A stretch of 64,000 nucleotides of DNA from Dioscorea cayenensis subsp. rotundata (Eukaryota > Streptophyta > Magnoliopsida > Dioscoreales > Dioscoreaceae), in assembly GCF_009730915.1 (NCBI RefSeq), contig NC_052476.1, positions 20,069,257-20,133,256 of the forward strand, written 5' to 3'. Position 1 is the stretch's first letter, and the number at the start of each line of letters is the position of its first letter. A program made the position numbers and the translations under genes. Positions 11,540 through 26,200 of the stretch are shown in pieces. The notes under the pieces were generated by a model. It did no database searches, was not told where the DNA came from, and was given only the letters and a program-made list of their open reading frames with translations.

Positions 11540-12402
11540 CACTCTCCAAGGGTGAGGTCTTTAGAACTCTCAAGTCCATGCCTCGTGATAAGAGCCCCGA
11601 TCCATATGGGCTTAATACTAAATTCTATCTCTTTTATTGGAATCAGATTGGGGATCACCTTTTTAATGTAGTTTCTTATTTTTTCAACTTTGGGTCTCTT
11701 CCTATCTCTTGGGGTAAAACCTATGTGGCATTGATCCCTAAGAAACCCAACCCTACCTCTGTCACTGATTTCAGATCCATCTCTCTTTGCAATGTTTGCT
11801 ATAAGCTTATTTCAAAAATCCTTGCTAATCGTCTTAAGTGGTTATTCATAACATTATTGGGCCTGAGCAGAATGAGTTTATTCCTGGGTGTGGTTCTTTT
11901 GACAACATTATCGCAACCCAGAAAATTGCTCATAGTTTAGAAACCAAATCCCGTTATCACCCCTAGGATGCTCTGCAAAATTTATATTGAAAAAGCTTTT
12001 GATACAATGGATTGGAAAGCCATCCTTGCTCCCCTCCAGAGAATGTTGTTCCTTGATAAATGGATTACTTGGGTCCAGGCTTGTCTTTCCTCTGCTACTT
12101 TCTCCTTTCTCATAAATGGTAATCATACTTCTTGGATTACTGGCACTCGTGGCGTTAGGCAGGGAGATCTCATCTCCCCCCTTCTTTTTCTTCTAGTTTC
12201 TCAAAATCTTTCAACTATTCTCAATAAGGCTATGTCTCTTGATTTGGTTCAGAGCTTTAATGCTAATCTTCCCAGAAACTTTAACCATTTGATGTTTGCA
12301 GATGATCTCATCCTAGTTACCCGTGCCTTTAGAGTTTCTGTAGAGCTATTCTCCTCAACAGTGTCATCTTCGCCATTCCCAATTACATTCTCTCTGTTAT
12401 GA
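11540..12402 (+). pseudogene. LINE reverse transcriptase domain remnant
   Basis: Successive frames carry the classic RT blocks: MPRDKSPDPYGLNTKFY, VALIPKKPNP, ISLCNVCYKLISKILANRLK, EKAFDTMDW (the A motif with catalytic Asp), RGVRQGDLISPLLF (B motif) and FADDLI (the catalytic FADD box). Frameshifts occur near 11850-11960. The order is that of plant L1-type LINEs. Confidence 0.9.
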
Positions 12403-13049
12403 ACTTACCCAATTCAATTCTAGACTCCATCTCCAAGCTTGCTCGTAACTTTCTTTGGGGTAGAATTGGCAGGGCAAATACTACACTTAAAAAGTCTGAG
12501 GGGGGGCCTCGATATTCGTAATCTTCGCTATGCTAAACATTCTCTTATAGCCAAATTTTTTTTGCGATTCTCAATTCGGAAAATAAAATTTTGGTTGACA
12601 TTTTTAAGTTTAAGTACAATGGTTGGCATCTTTGGAATCCTATGAAAGCTTCTCACCCATCCTAGTTTTTCAAGTCATTATGCAATACTGCTAATTTTTT
12701 AAAAACTAATGTCACTCTGCATTCTTGTAACCATTTAGAGGTTGATATAGGGAAAGACCCTGTATTTTTGACCTCCCTATCTCCTACAAGGCCACTTTTC
12801 TTAATGTGTCTCTGCATCTGGAAGACCTTCAATTTTTTGACCTTCTTAACTCAGAGAGCTTTTGCTTTAATACTCTTAGCAATTTGTTTGGAAACTCTTT
12901 GAATTGGGACTGGATAGGGAGCATAAAAATCAACAAGGCTGGGAACAACTTTTGGATTTGGAGGCACCATTCTTGTTAAGCCTCTATTACCTCGACGGTT
13001 TATGATTATGCAAGTTCTACAATACCTCATCAAGCTGTTTGGAAGGGCT

Positions 13050-13890
13050 GGTCAATCATTTGGAAGCTACCAATTTTACCTCGTATAAAAGTCTTTCTCT
13101 AGAAGTTGGCTCTTGGGAGACTTCCTACCAGTGCTTACTTGTATCACCTAAAAATTGGCCCAAACAATTACTACCCTTTTTGTGGTCTTATTGAAGAAGA
13201 TGTTGATCACCTGATTCGGAGTTGTAGAAAAATTTCACATTGTTGGTTTGGTGTCTTTACTAAGTTGGGTTGGAACCATTCTGAGATTTCCTCCCTTAGC
13301 AATGGTTCTTGGCTTTGAAATCAACTTCTTCTAAAGCTGATAACTTACGACCACAAGCTTTCATTGCCATGGTTGCTTGGATCATTTGGAAAAATAGATG
13401 CAACTTGATCTTTAAGAATACCCTAGATCAATTACAATCTGATTGTCCCTAGAGCTTGGTCCATTTTTCAGGATTTCACTAAGAATTTTTCTAGGGAGTT
13501 TCTCATACCTCAATGTTATAATAATTTCATTACAATTTACACTGATGCCTCTTGGGATTCTAATTCTATTCTTGCTGGTTTAGGATTCATCATCATTGTT
13601 AATATGAAGTGCATCTTCCTTGATGGAGCCATAGGAGCCACTACTCGGTCACCCTTAGAGGTGAAAATCGCTGCTATCAATCTCGCCTTACAGTTCTGTA
13701 CAGATAATCGTTGGGATTCTGCTCGCCTTTGCTGTGATTGCTCCGGCGTCATCCAACTGCTCAAAATTTGCAATGCCTGTGTTGCTTGGCATGTCACTTT
13801 GAGATTGCTGATGCTTTGGCATCTTTGGAAGACATAGCCCGCAACTCACTCTGTTCTTTCAAGGCCTTAGCCGTCCTACTTGGCTGGAAG
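13050..13890 (+). pseudogene. LINE zf-RVT and RNase H-like remnant
   Basis: LALGRLPTSAYLYHLKIGPN followed by a Cys/His-containing block (YPFCGLIEEDVDHLIRSC) matches the zinc-binding zf-RVT region found after plant LINE reverse transcriptases. Downstream, IYTDASWDSN (first catalytic Asp of an RNase H fold) and a helix with SPLEVKIAAINLAL indicate a plant RNase H-like domain. Frames are broken. Confidence 0.75.
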
Positions 13891-14169
13891 ATTTTTGCTC
13901 TTAAAAAAAAAGTTTTTTTAATTCATGTTTCTCTTTTTCTTTTCTTTACCTCTTTGCCAGTTGTTTCAAGTGTTAAATATATATTAAAAAAATAATAATA
14001 AAAGGTACTAATACCTCATTAATAAGTTAACCAGGGTCCAGGAATTACATTCAAAATTAGGAAAACAACCTAAAAACTTATTATTAACTTACCCAGGGGG
14101 GTATATGAAAAATCACCTACAACAAATGTTAGAGCTGTTCTAATTTTCAAATCACTCCCCAAAACCCTC

Positions 14170-14226
14170 GTCTCTCTCTCTCTCTCGATCTCGCTCACTC
14201 TCTCCCTCTCCCTCCCTTTCTCTCCC
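14170..14226 (+). repeat. CT-rich tract in the APC7 5' UTR
   Basis: A (TC)n-rich stretch about 24 bp upstream of the APC7 start codon. Such pyrimidine tracts are common in plant leaders and promoters; any regulatory role is inference. Confidence 0.6.
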
Positions 14227-14249
14227 CGGAGGTCATCCATCGTGGAGCA

Positions 14250-17200
14250 ATGGAGGTGCCCAAGGATCAGATGGCCATGCTTCTTGACAATGACCTCTTC
14301 GAATCTGCTCAAATTCTTGTGATCCCTCGACCCTAGTTCTTTCTTTCTGTCTTTCTTTTGAATTCGAAATTAGAAGGTGATTTTGATCTAGTTTTCATGT
14401 GGAATAATGCTTGTTTTTTTATTGCGAATTCGCTGTTTAATTTGAGGCCATATGTTTTGAATTCGAAATTAGAAGGTGTTTTTTTATCTAGGTTTTTTTG
14501 TGGAATAAATGTTCTTTTTAAATTAGGAATTCGCTGTCTAATTTGAGGCCATATTTTTATGTGTATTTTCTTCTTCTGTGGATGTTGTTTTCCTGACAAT
14601 GGCCTCGCAAGAAACCCTGCTTCTTGATCTAAGTTTTTTGTGATTTGCTTATTTGCATGAGTTAAATCCCTTTTCCTGAATTTCTGTTTTTTTTTCTTCT
14701 TTTGAGAAATCTTGTCATGATGGTCTCTATGACTTAGTGTGCTTGCTTTTTAATCCTCTCAATAAACTGTCATTCACTCTTAAATGATTCTGTATTCACA
14801 GTTAGGTTTGTTGTCAACTGATTGCTAGTGTTGTATATGGTGTTGATATTCAAGAGTTTGAAGATTTTCTTGTTTATTCTCTATGACTTAGCTTTTTTAT
14901 TTTCTTGTTTTGTTTTGTTTTTTTTTATTGAGGATGCGTTTTTTTCTTGAAAATGGTCTTTGTGATAGTTCAATTGCTTCTAATTTCAAACCATTAGTGG
15001 AAAAATTATGCTCTATTTCTTGTGGACTGATCTTGTGTCTACTTGCTGCTGTTGTTAATAGTCAAGAATTTGGACATATTATTTAATTTTCACTTTTTTT
15101 TTTTTTGAGAATGCTTGTTTTCTTGGCAATGGCTTCTATGACATAGTCCAAGCTCTTGTATAATCCCTTAAGAAACATTCATTCCCTGTTGAATTTCATA
15201 TTATATATGAGGAAATTAGATTGTGATCTGATCGAGGTTTCTTATGGATTGAACACTTGTTTGTTTTCAAGTGTTATTCTTATGGGAGAATTTGAACGTA
15301 TTCTCTTGATTTCATTTGTTTTTTTGTTCTTTCAGGTGTACTCATTTTATTGATCTGTTTTTGGTTTGCTAGGCTCCGCAACATGCCAATATTTGATTTT
15401 ATCTTGGTTGTTGCTTCTTGTCTTCTTGGTTCATTTGCTTATTACTTTCTCTGTGTGTGTGTGTGTGTGTTTGTGTGTGTATTAGAACACTGAATTGCCT
15501 TTATGTTTTACTTGTTGTAGAGCTTTGTCATTTTCTGTTAAAACTATTTTTACCTTTCACTTTGCCTATTTTTGATTGCATAAATCTTTTGTTTGTAATG
15601 AAATTACGTAGGCTTTAATTTTTTTTGTTTTTTCCATTCAAGAATTTGAGATATACTTGATTGACATTGTTTTTTTGTTAAGGTGGCAACTACATGCTAA
15701 TATTTTCCTTGTCAATTCTCTGTGATAATCATAAATGTAGTTGTCATGTTTGCTAAGATGAGCCATGCAAAACTTTGACAGGGCTGCTTTCTTGTTTCAC
15801 ATGCACCAACAAATAATGAATCAAATCCATACCTAAAGGCTGAAAACCTGGTAAGTCTCTGCATGACAATATTGCCAACTATTCTGACTTCGGCATGTAT
15901 TTATTTTCTTTTGATTAATTTGTTTTCTTATGAAAATGTGGACAACATGTGCTTCTTCATTTGGCATCATCCTTAATTGCTAAAACTCATTTTATTTGAT
16001 GAGTAACTTAAATTTATTCTCTGGTTTCCCTTTTGGTTTTGATTGTTTTCTTTTCGTTTTGTATTTTATGATTTTATTTTGTTATCTTGTTAGATTAGTC
16101 TCCTAGAGCTATTTTTTAGTTCCCTTTTTTTGTTTTGATCTTATTATTCTCATTTTGCATTTTTGCGTTTTATTTAATTATTTTTATTACTCATATTGTT
16201 TGCTGATTAGCTTAGATTAATTCTCTAGTTCTCTTTTTTGTTTTGATTGTTTGCTTCTCATTTTGCATTTTATGATTTAATTTTATTTTTATAAGTAATT
16301 TACATCTTTTCTTTTCTCTTGTTATGTCATTATCATTTTGCTTTCTAATTCAAAATTTGGCCTTTTTTTTTTGCACAAGTTACTATTTTTTTTCCCAACC
16401 TTTGATATAAGTGATTTCTTGTGACCATGCTAGACTTTTCTTCAGTAATTTTCTTCCAATATCAAAAGGATTCCATCTACTTGTTGTAGCTTTTCTTGTG
16501 CATTCAATGTCCATTAATAGACTCTTCATACATAATCCTCGAAGTAAAATCTTGTCTTTGTGGATGATCCATTTTGCCCAAGCATGAATCTATTGATTTT
16601 TTTCTTCTATGAGTGTTTTCTTGATTTTGGATGATTGAAATTGCATGTTTTTGTTGCAGGTGCTTCAAGGTGATGCTTTATTTGGGGAGAAAGAATACCG
16701 TAGGGCATTGGTAAGCACTTTGATATGTTTACAATGTTCTTATAACTTATTTCTCTTTGGATGATAATCTTCAGTTATTAGCTGGATTGTCAAAAGCCCA
16801 CAAATATTTTTTTTTTTACTTTTTATTCTGTTTTGTGGAAAACCTACGTAGTGCTGCATCTTTTGAAAATACAGAAATGTGATCTGCGAATCTGGATTAT
16901 GCATAAAAGGAAACATCCTTTATTTTGTTGTAGGATAGTAGCTTGGCATATGCATAAAAGGAAACATCCTTTATTTTTCATACCAAGGTTAGAAGATAAA
17001 ATTATTGACCAATGATGTTGGAATCAAGTGCAATGGATTGTTCGTTTGGGATCTGATGGTTTCTTTGACAATCTTAGACACCAGCTATGGCTAATATTTC
17101 ATAATGTTGCTTTTCATTTAGCTTGGTTGCGTGTTTATTCCTTCACCTTTGAAATGCGTCATAGGCTTCTTGTTTTGTTTCTTTTATGCTTTTATCAGAT

Positions 17201-20200
17201 CATTCATCTTATATGATCTGCCAAGTCAACTCAGCTTTCCTTCCTACTAGTGCTTGTGTAAATCTACAACAGGTCTTGTTTGGGTCTGATTTGTTCATTG
17301 ACAGAGTTTGTACAAACAAGCATTGCAACATTGCAAAATTGTTCCTAAGCAAACTTTCGCAACTTCCAGAAGTTCCTTATCCACATCAAGCAGATCTTCT
17401 TCACCAAATTCTTTGAATATGTCAGCAATTAATGAAAATGAGGTAGATTCCTCTTGGCTTCTACTATATTAGTGTCATTGTTGTTATTATTATTTTTTAA
17501 ACCATTGGTAGAAGGTTTTCCCTCGGGTGTTATGCATGATTTGCAGGTGAAATTCAAGATCACTCTTTGCCATTGTGCATTAAATGAGAATCGTGCTGCA
17601 CTTGCTGAGGTTCTTTTTAACTTTGTCTTGTTTACTTATTATTGTTTGCACCTAATATTATATTCTTGGTAATTGATTTGATAAACTGCCCATCAATTTG
17701 TTCCTATGTATTCTCTATTTCATTTATATTTTAATAAGAACGCACATGAGAAATACATTTTTTTTTTCTTCTAAAAGTTAAGTAGAATTAATGCTTGCAT
17801 TGTTTTGCATGTGGACTTATAGATATTTTCATATCATTCGTATATCATTTAAAATGCTTGACATTTGAAGGTGCTGTAAGCTTGGCTCCTATAGAAGGCT
17901 TTTCTGGTCTTTTATGTTAATTTTCATGCTTGTAGTTTGTAGCATAGCATATAGATGGTCATGGTTGTCTGTTTTTTCTCAAGGGATGATTCCAAGAAGC
18001 AATATAGGAAACCACATTTAACCGGTACATGTATAAATTATGCATTCTAATGGTGTAACCTAAGCCTTTAGCTATTTTTGATTCAAATCAATCATTTAAT
18101 GTATGAGGATCAATTTTTTAAAATATATTTATCATATATTGGAGATGGTAGATGCTCAGTTTGATTCTAATGATTAATCATTGTGATATGTTCCTCATTT
18201 ATCTCAACCAAATTTTGTCCCATGTTATTGGGTAGTTATCACTGCATAAAAAACAGAAATGTGATAATCTGCTGATGCAAAATGATCTAGATACTTCATA
18301 ATTGGTTATCATCTATAGAATATATCTACAGGACGGAATTCAATAAAAAAAATAATGAACAATTTATGTTTTTGGTTTGCTCTTGCTGCTATAGTTTCAG
18401 TATTATAATTTAAAGACATTGGATTTCTCCTTATTTTAATTCTGGATTATTATATCAGCTTGATTCATTGCTTGAACAAAAGCATTGTTAAGTCCTTTTC
18501 TCTTGGCAGATGGAAGGAATCCCATCTAAAGTAAGAACACTGAGAATGCATCTAACAATGGGGAAGCTTTATCGCATTTCTAGACATAATCGGGCGGCAG
18601 TTGTCTGCTACAAAGAATGCTTAAGGTAGACTAAATTTTATGCATGTTTACCATTTAAGTATCCAACCGAAACTGTGTGAAGACCAATAAAACCTGAAAG
18701 TACTTTTCAAATTCATAGGATAGGTTTCATCAATTAGGTTGTCAGAAGTCTTCTTCTTTGGCTTACTGAAAAGATTCATGCCAATACTGCCATATTGTGA
18801 TTTAGATATTATGTTCAAGTAATGTAGGAAGAAATGGAACTTTATTTCCAATTTTTTAAGTTGTATTTTAATATCCCAGTTTATTCTTTTTTCCAGTTGG
18901 TTATCTTGCTGATGCATTTGGTCCTGTTTATCTATATACTTTCGGTAGGCAATGTCCATATGTGCTGGAGGCAATTGCTGCTTTAGCTGAATTAGGAGTT
19001 ACTTCGAAGGAAATTATTTCATTGTTTCCTCAGGTTTGAAAGACAATATCTTGCTTTGTAAATTTGAAGAATTGCTCCTTGGTTTTTAAAGTTTTAGCTC
19101 TTGGCTTTTTAATATAGTCTTGATAATGATACTCATTTATTTATTTATTTTTTAAGTATTCAGTTGTTACAAAATTAGACTGTTTATTAGCTTATATATA
19201 TCTATCTATCTATCTATCTTGCACAAGATATGTCTTTTGATTTGAAAAATATGTTTTAATTTTTTTACACATGTATACACACCATCCTATGTGCTTTAAA
19301 TAATCGACCTCTTTGTTATAGACTTACAGTTTATGTATTCAATTTCTTGCCATTTCCTTCCATTTTTGCAAAATACCAATAATTTTCATATTGGATAAGT
19401 TTTCTGTGTATGATTGCATGAAACCAACTCTCCACAATTGGTGATCAATGATCATGTTTTGATGCAAGAAAAAGATATTTTATCCTTGGTTACTGGCCAG
19501 GGACAAGTGACCGTAATCACTATACAACATGATTTGTGTGTTCACTTGACTACTTGTTGTTATCAAGTGTGGTCATGCCACTCTGTTAAAAATGATCACT
19601 GAATAATACTTATATGCTATGGTCCTCACCAAAGCCATTTTGTATTAGAACATCTCTGCATGCTCCATCAGTGCATCTTGTTATATGATTATAACAACAT
19701 ATGTGCTTTAGCTTAGTTGTTTCTTTTTTGGGTTAAAGACATTATACCATATGATAACTTCTGTAATCATGAAATAATCTTTACTTTCAACAGGCTTCTA
19801 TCTTCTTCTTCTTCTTCTTTTTTTGGGAGTTAAGTAGACCAAGGTTGTTGGTTGATGAAGATTGTTGAAAAGTTTCATTTCCTTCTCTGTGCTGTCTCAT
19901 CTACTTGAGTTTACAAATTGTCTTAATTGATGTTGATGACGATGATGACTATTATTGTTGTTCGTATTCTTATTATTACTATTGTTTGTTTTCACATACT
20001 TAGTTTTCATGCTTTAATATATATATAAAAAAATGCAATTGGAATATTCATAGTTGCTTTATATCATATATTCTTTCACTGTCTGTGGATCACCATGTAT
20101 CTTTTGATGATTTCTAGACACCCAAAGGAGCAAAACCTTTTTTTGATCATCCTGATACTACCCGATGGTTGCATGTAAGTGTGAAACTATGCTTGTAGCA

Positions 20201-23200
20201 GTCTTTGGCTTTGGGTTTTTTTTAATCTAATTTGCACCAAAACACTTTGTAGATTCTACTAATTTGGATAAATAATTTGCTTTTATTGGAATATGTATGT
20301 TTCAGATTTCTTTGCTGATTTGCATGATTGATATTTAGATTAGGTTTCTTTCACTTGTAATTTACAATATTTTGACATGGTAAGTGTCACGGCCTTCCCG
20401 ATCGCCCCAACGATCACCGCGCGGCGCTCGTCACACCACCAAGGCGCCGAGCCAGCTTTCAATACCTGGAACCAAAAACAGCCCAAGAACTTGCAAGCAA
20501 TCATGCCCCATCAAGTAAACAAGGCTAGTAAACATGCAAACACAAGCATAGACATCATAAGAAGTGCAGGATAGATCATCCGCACATCACACCAAGGCTA
20601 CCCGAAGAAATCCACACAAGATAAGGAGCTTGAGAGAAAAAGTAAACTCTCAATATAAATGGATCCGAGATACACCACAAGCCAACAACACAGCCAAGAC
20701 CTTCTCTCCACCAAGAGATGAAGGGTGAACAAAGCCCAAAGAGCAAGCTTCTTCTCCCAAGGAAGCACAGCCCTTACTTGGTCTCTAGTTGCCCATACGA
20801 GAGGAAGGGGAGGGTTATTTATAGCCAAACATCCTCCAAGGATTGAAGGGAACCGGCCCTTCAATTGTGTGGCCAAGAATCACCTAGTTGTCCAATCACA
20901 ACAAACACAATGCTACAGTGCTACAATACCAAGAAGCACAGTCGCTACAGTGTCATAGACTCAGCCGGCCACCATCAGGATTGCGCTACAGTGCCGCCCA
21001 TCGCCACTGTTCACCTGATCGGTAACGGTCTCGGATCACCCGGCCGACGCGCCGCATGCTCTCGGTAGCGCGCGCCTATCGGACCGTGGGTGCCGATACG
21101 CTTCGGTAGTCAATCAATACTCGGCCACTCCTCTCGGAAAAGACCCTCGGTAGCGCGCCCATGCGCCTTGTGTCATGCTGGCTCATGGCTGGCTAAGAGT
21201 TCCCGCTCCGCCTGCCCTATCTGCTGACCGACCGTACAAGTCCATATCGACCGTACTGCCGATACTAACGGCGATCTGGCCCCTTTTGGCCCATACTTAG
21301 CCAAATATTACCCATCCCGGTTCCTCGGTCATGATCCCATTACCACGCGCATCATGCTCCGCACGTTGCCTAGCGAGCTCTCGGTATTGCGCGGCACCGT
21401 GCCTGCGCACCTCTCGCTCGGCACTCCCGGTTGGGATCCCTGATCATGTGCGGCCTCTATCCGCACATAGGCCACCGGACGACTAGTGCCTCATTTGGAC
21501 TCGGATTTTGACCTATCTTGGCTTCATCGGTCATCCTCCCTCGGCATGGAACCATCCACTGCCGAGCGCATAAGGCGAGACCCTTACAGTGAGCATGATG
21601 GATGCACACAAGTTTATTTCATGAAAGATTGTCACTTGCATTATTGTTGACTTAACTGCAAGGCATCATTATCCTGTAGTATTCCCTGGTAACCACTTGG
21701 AAAATTTTTTTAGACAGTGTGCAGGGAACATAGCTATTAGATGCAAACCCAAAAAACACTATTGGTTACTCTGATAATATCAATACAACGATAGGGTTGT
21801 GTAAGAAGGAAACAAGGTCCTACATGGTTTGTAACAACCCAATTCAGGTAAAGTCTTTTAATCAGCTGTACCCACCAATAGAGGTATTCCATTTATGCAG
21901 TTTTTTTAAAGAACTTTTGACAATTTAGACTGTTGCATGATAAAACACCTGGAACAACCTGTTTGCTTTATAACTACTTTGTAACTGTACTGTGTGTGGA
22001 CTTAATAGTTAGGTTGAGTTCTAGGAAGGTGGATGGTAACAATATTTTATGGATCGTTGACTTGAAATTGGATAACATGGGCATCTACTTGTAGGACCTT
22101 TATCAAAGCTCAAGATTAGCAAACTCTTTAGGTTGGGTTTCTCTCTCTTTTTTTTCCCCTCTTTTTTTAGCTTAATTTGACTTGAGCTTCTCCCTGAATT
22201 TGGAATTGATATTGAGTGAAGAGAAGCTAGACATGGTTCATTCAAATAGCTTGTTCAGGTAAAGTATATCGCTCCTATGTATAAGTCATGCAAATTAAAA
22301 TTTGGCTTTATGCTTCAATATCTTTATAGCTTTGGTGGTTTAGACTGTTTATCTTAGTTTCAGGTTCTAGTATCTAAGGAAGTTCCTTGGCTGTATTTTT
22401 TGCCTCTGCACCATGTAAGTTACCTATGTTGATTCCTTGAAAATGCTAAACTTTGAACCAATCAGTGCTTGTTCTTTATTTTCCATTTTGTTCTCAGTTT
22501 GTTCTTAAGATTGCCCAAATGTAATTCAGGCTGACTCTCCCTGAATTGTGAACAACATTATCTATCTGATGCATCTCTGTTTGTCTAGTCATTGAGCCAT
22601 AGAAGATTGATGGCATGCTTAAGGACGTATCTAAGATGATAAAAATAGTGTGTAGTGAGATTTATCAGAGGATTGAATTGCCTTACTAATTTGAGTCCAG
22701 TTATTGTTTGTCTTTTCATGTCTATTAAAATAAATGAGGAAAGAATGAGCTCAATTGTAATAAGAAATGGTAATAAGAAGGCTTGGTTGGATGGAAGGTA
22801 ATGCTCAAACAAACATCTTTATTTTCTGAAATGTTTAAATGGACATAAAATTCTGGAACTATAGGTGTAATGCTGTAACAGTATTTCCACTTTTGGGTTT
22901 GAAGAAACTAGTTCATGTGTTTGTCTGAAGGATCTTGACTATTTATGGGAAAATGAAGCCTATTTTTCCTTATTGCATCTCAAATCCTTTCTTAAAGCCT
23001 TTGTTTGAGTTATAGTTAATATTTTCTTTGTCGGATACATCTCTAGCTTTGTACTATGTATTTTTAAAATAATTATCTTCAACCTTTGCCTCTTATCGCT
23101 GCACTTATGCTTGGTCTAGCTATGGCTTTTTTTTTTTTGTAGCTATTGCTAATGACCACCTGAAAATCCTAGATTCATATTTAGGTTGTTATTTTCCAAG

Positions 23201-26200
23201 GTATGCCTATTGTCTTAATCCAGGCTAGGCTTCAGTTAAAGAAACATCACTAAAAAATATTATTGCTTGGGCCAATTCGAGAGTGTTCTATGCTTCTTGC
23301 CCTGATCTTGTGTCTATTGCACTGAAGATCATTAAGGAGAGTGACTGGAAAAATTATTACAACAGTGCATCTACAATGATAATGCATAAGCATGTGAAGT
23401 AGTAACTGCTGAAGTGGCCATTTAAGTTGGCTTTTTCATGTAAGTATTGTATCGGAGACATCTACCTTTATTATATGCTAAACTAACTGAATGGGGCATA
23501 CATACTTATGAACATTAGTGGCATTATTATTGGTTGGGGTGGTTGGCATTGTGGTTTACCTTGTATCGTGGATGAAATAAAATGTGGGCTAGAGCCTCTT
23601 CCTTTACAGTCCTGATATCATTGAATAAGGTTCAGCTTCTTAGTTCTAGACTGCTCACTTACATTGATGGGCCTAACCACTCAAAGTCTCTGATCCATGT
23701 TGATGTATGTGTTTTATATGGGCATGTGCTTAATTTATGGGTATGGGTGTTACTTTGGAATTTTATCTATTTTTATGACCTTTGGCGTTTTCTTATTGTT
23801 TGACTACATTGTTTCCTCATTTTTTTATTTTCAATATATTTTTGTATCCAGTATGTCCATTTGGTTCTTCCTAATTTTCTTTTGTTGCTTCTAAAATTTT
23901 TGTCGACAGCGATACGTGGAGGCTCAGTGTTGTATTGCTTCAAATGATTACAGAGGTACTCTGAAGTTGGTGCTTTTAGTATGGCATCTCTTTCTCAGCT
24001 TCTTGTATTCTTAGGTCTATGTTGATTGTGGGTCAATGTTACTTCCTGTTTGCCTTATTATTATGATAGTATGAACTTTAGCGCATTTTGTATGAAATGA
24101 TCTTGTTGACAATGGTTAGTCTTTCTGTCAGTGGTTTGTTTTTCTTGAAGTTCTTTACCTTCTTGTTATTAGAAATTTAGAAGGTCAACTTAGTTTATGC
24201 TCAAGGATGAAATCTGTTTGAAATTACGCATTTATCATGCTATTATTTCTCACTGTGATCTAGTTATAAATATTTCCATTTGGTAGACTTTAACAAGGAG
24301 ATAGAATACTGTCTAAGTATTGATATTGAGGGTGATATGAAATAGTGGAAGCTTGGGAATAAAGATTCTGCAGTATGCAGCGTCCATTTTTATGATACAT
24401 CCATTTTGCCTGGATAACTTGGGGCTATGAATTTGTTTTAACTTCAAATAATCATAGGCGGACACAGAAAATGGTTGTGCAAGTAAAAGAATGGAATTGG
24501 AAGTTTCTTTTCTTTTCTTTGTTTAAAGTAATATAAGAGTTTCTTCTTGTCTTTGAGAAATGTTGAATCCGGGGATGAAGTGGGAATCCAGAAGATAGGG
24601 CCTCACACTCATTCTGTTGATTTGGCCTTGGGAGTGCTATAGCATTTATTTTAACCTATGAAGAGTTTGTTGGCACAGCAAGTTTTCATGTTTACCATGA
24701 TAAATGGAAAGCTTCTTGATTATGTGTCCACAGAATCATTTAAATTGTGATAGCAACATTTGGCAGTTAAATAGTGGTGCATTGTGGTATCTTCATGGGT
24801 AATGGATAATGGATAATTTTATAAAAGCCATTTCCTATGCAAGTTTTCTTAAGTGCCCTGCTATAACCATTAATTCATTTCAGATGCCTTTTGTTATAGA
24901 TCACCTTTTTACATTGTGTTTGGCAGGTGGTCTGGAGCATTTATCTGAACTTCTACAGCGTTTTCCCAATAATGTGCACGTCCTTTTAGAAGTTGCTAAG
25001 GTTAGCTTTCAGGATGTTATTAATCATGATGATATTTTATTTCTCAAATTGTCATCATGATGCTGCTTGAGATTTGAAACACATAACACGTCATTCTTAC
25101 GTATTATGGCATTGTATTTCACAAAGATTTAAGTAGGCAGTGCGCCGCATCTTTTGAAGCATATTGTCAGAAAATAACTGGGGCAGAAAATTTAACCCTT
25201 TTGTTTTCCTTGAATGTTGTGTGCGGTCCCTTGCACTAGGTCTCAAAGTTGGCAAGGTTTTTTATTTAATTGGATTTGGGGTTCTATTTATTTGGTATTT
25301 ATTTGATTTAATCAGGCAGTTTGCAGACTTATAGTGCAATCCTTTATTGTTTGTAAAGAAAATATAACATTGAATCTGTCTTCTTGAAGCTTTCTTAAGT
25401 TGTTTGTGTAGGTTGAGTCCATTATTGGAAGAGCTGATGAAGCACTCATGATCTTTGAGAAGGTATACCAAAAGCATTTTATTTGTATATTTGCGAGAAG
25501 GGTATTTTATTCTCATCACTGTGTAAATGATATTTAGAGACACACAGGTTCGAGCAATTGACCCTTATATCATAACATACATGGATGAGTATGCTATGCT
25601 TCTTAAAGCAAAATCAGATCAAGCCAAGTTGAACAAGTTGGTGCATGATTTGCTAAACATTGATCCTGCAAGGGCAGAGGTCTTTGTTGCTCTATCTGTA
25701 ATGTGGGAAAGGAAAGATGAGAGAAGAGCTTTGGCATATGCTGAGAAGGTTGGCTTGACAGACTATGATGTGCTCCAGTTTGATTTTTCCAGATTTCTTA
25801 CAAGATTTAGTTTGACTTCTTGTAGAGCCTTAGAATTGATGATAGGCACATAGCAGGCCATATCATGAAGGTTAGTCATATGACTTGTTCTGATTGAATT
25901 GTCACGTAATTGTTATATCCATGCACACCTTCTATCTTTGACCAATTCATGGATTTTGGAATTTTCACTCTTGTTTAGGGTAATCTCTACTTGTCCATGA
26001 ACCGACTTGATGCAGCAGTGTCAGCCTTCAGAAGTGCTCAAGAGCTTCGTGCTGATCTCCGTTCATATCAAGGTACTCTGAAGCTTTTTCTCATAACTTA
26101 TTAATATATTATGCATGCCGTGAGAAATTGTTAAAACACATGCTTGCCTTATTGGTGACAAGCAGGCTTAGTTCGTTCATATCTGGCACTTTCTAAATTA

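Larger units (their letters stand above)
9290..13995 (+). mobile_element. Decayed LINE (L1-like non-LTR retrotransposon)
   Basis: In order on the plus strand lie remnants of an ORF1-like region (about 9360-10150), an endonuclease, a reverse transcriptase, a zf-RVT region and an RNase H-like domain. The element ends in an A-rich tail (AAAAAAATAATAATAAAA, about 13985-14003). Stops and frameshifts interrupt every domain, so it is inactive. It lies directly upstream of the APC7 5' UTR. The 5' boundary is uncertain and no flanking target duplication was identified. Confidence 0.85.

Noticed and set aside
20377-21068. Open frames in the GC-rich block of APC7 intron 8
   Set aside because: The block is an LTR; GC-rich DNA keeps short frames open, and no gag/pol motifs occur.
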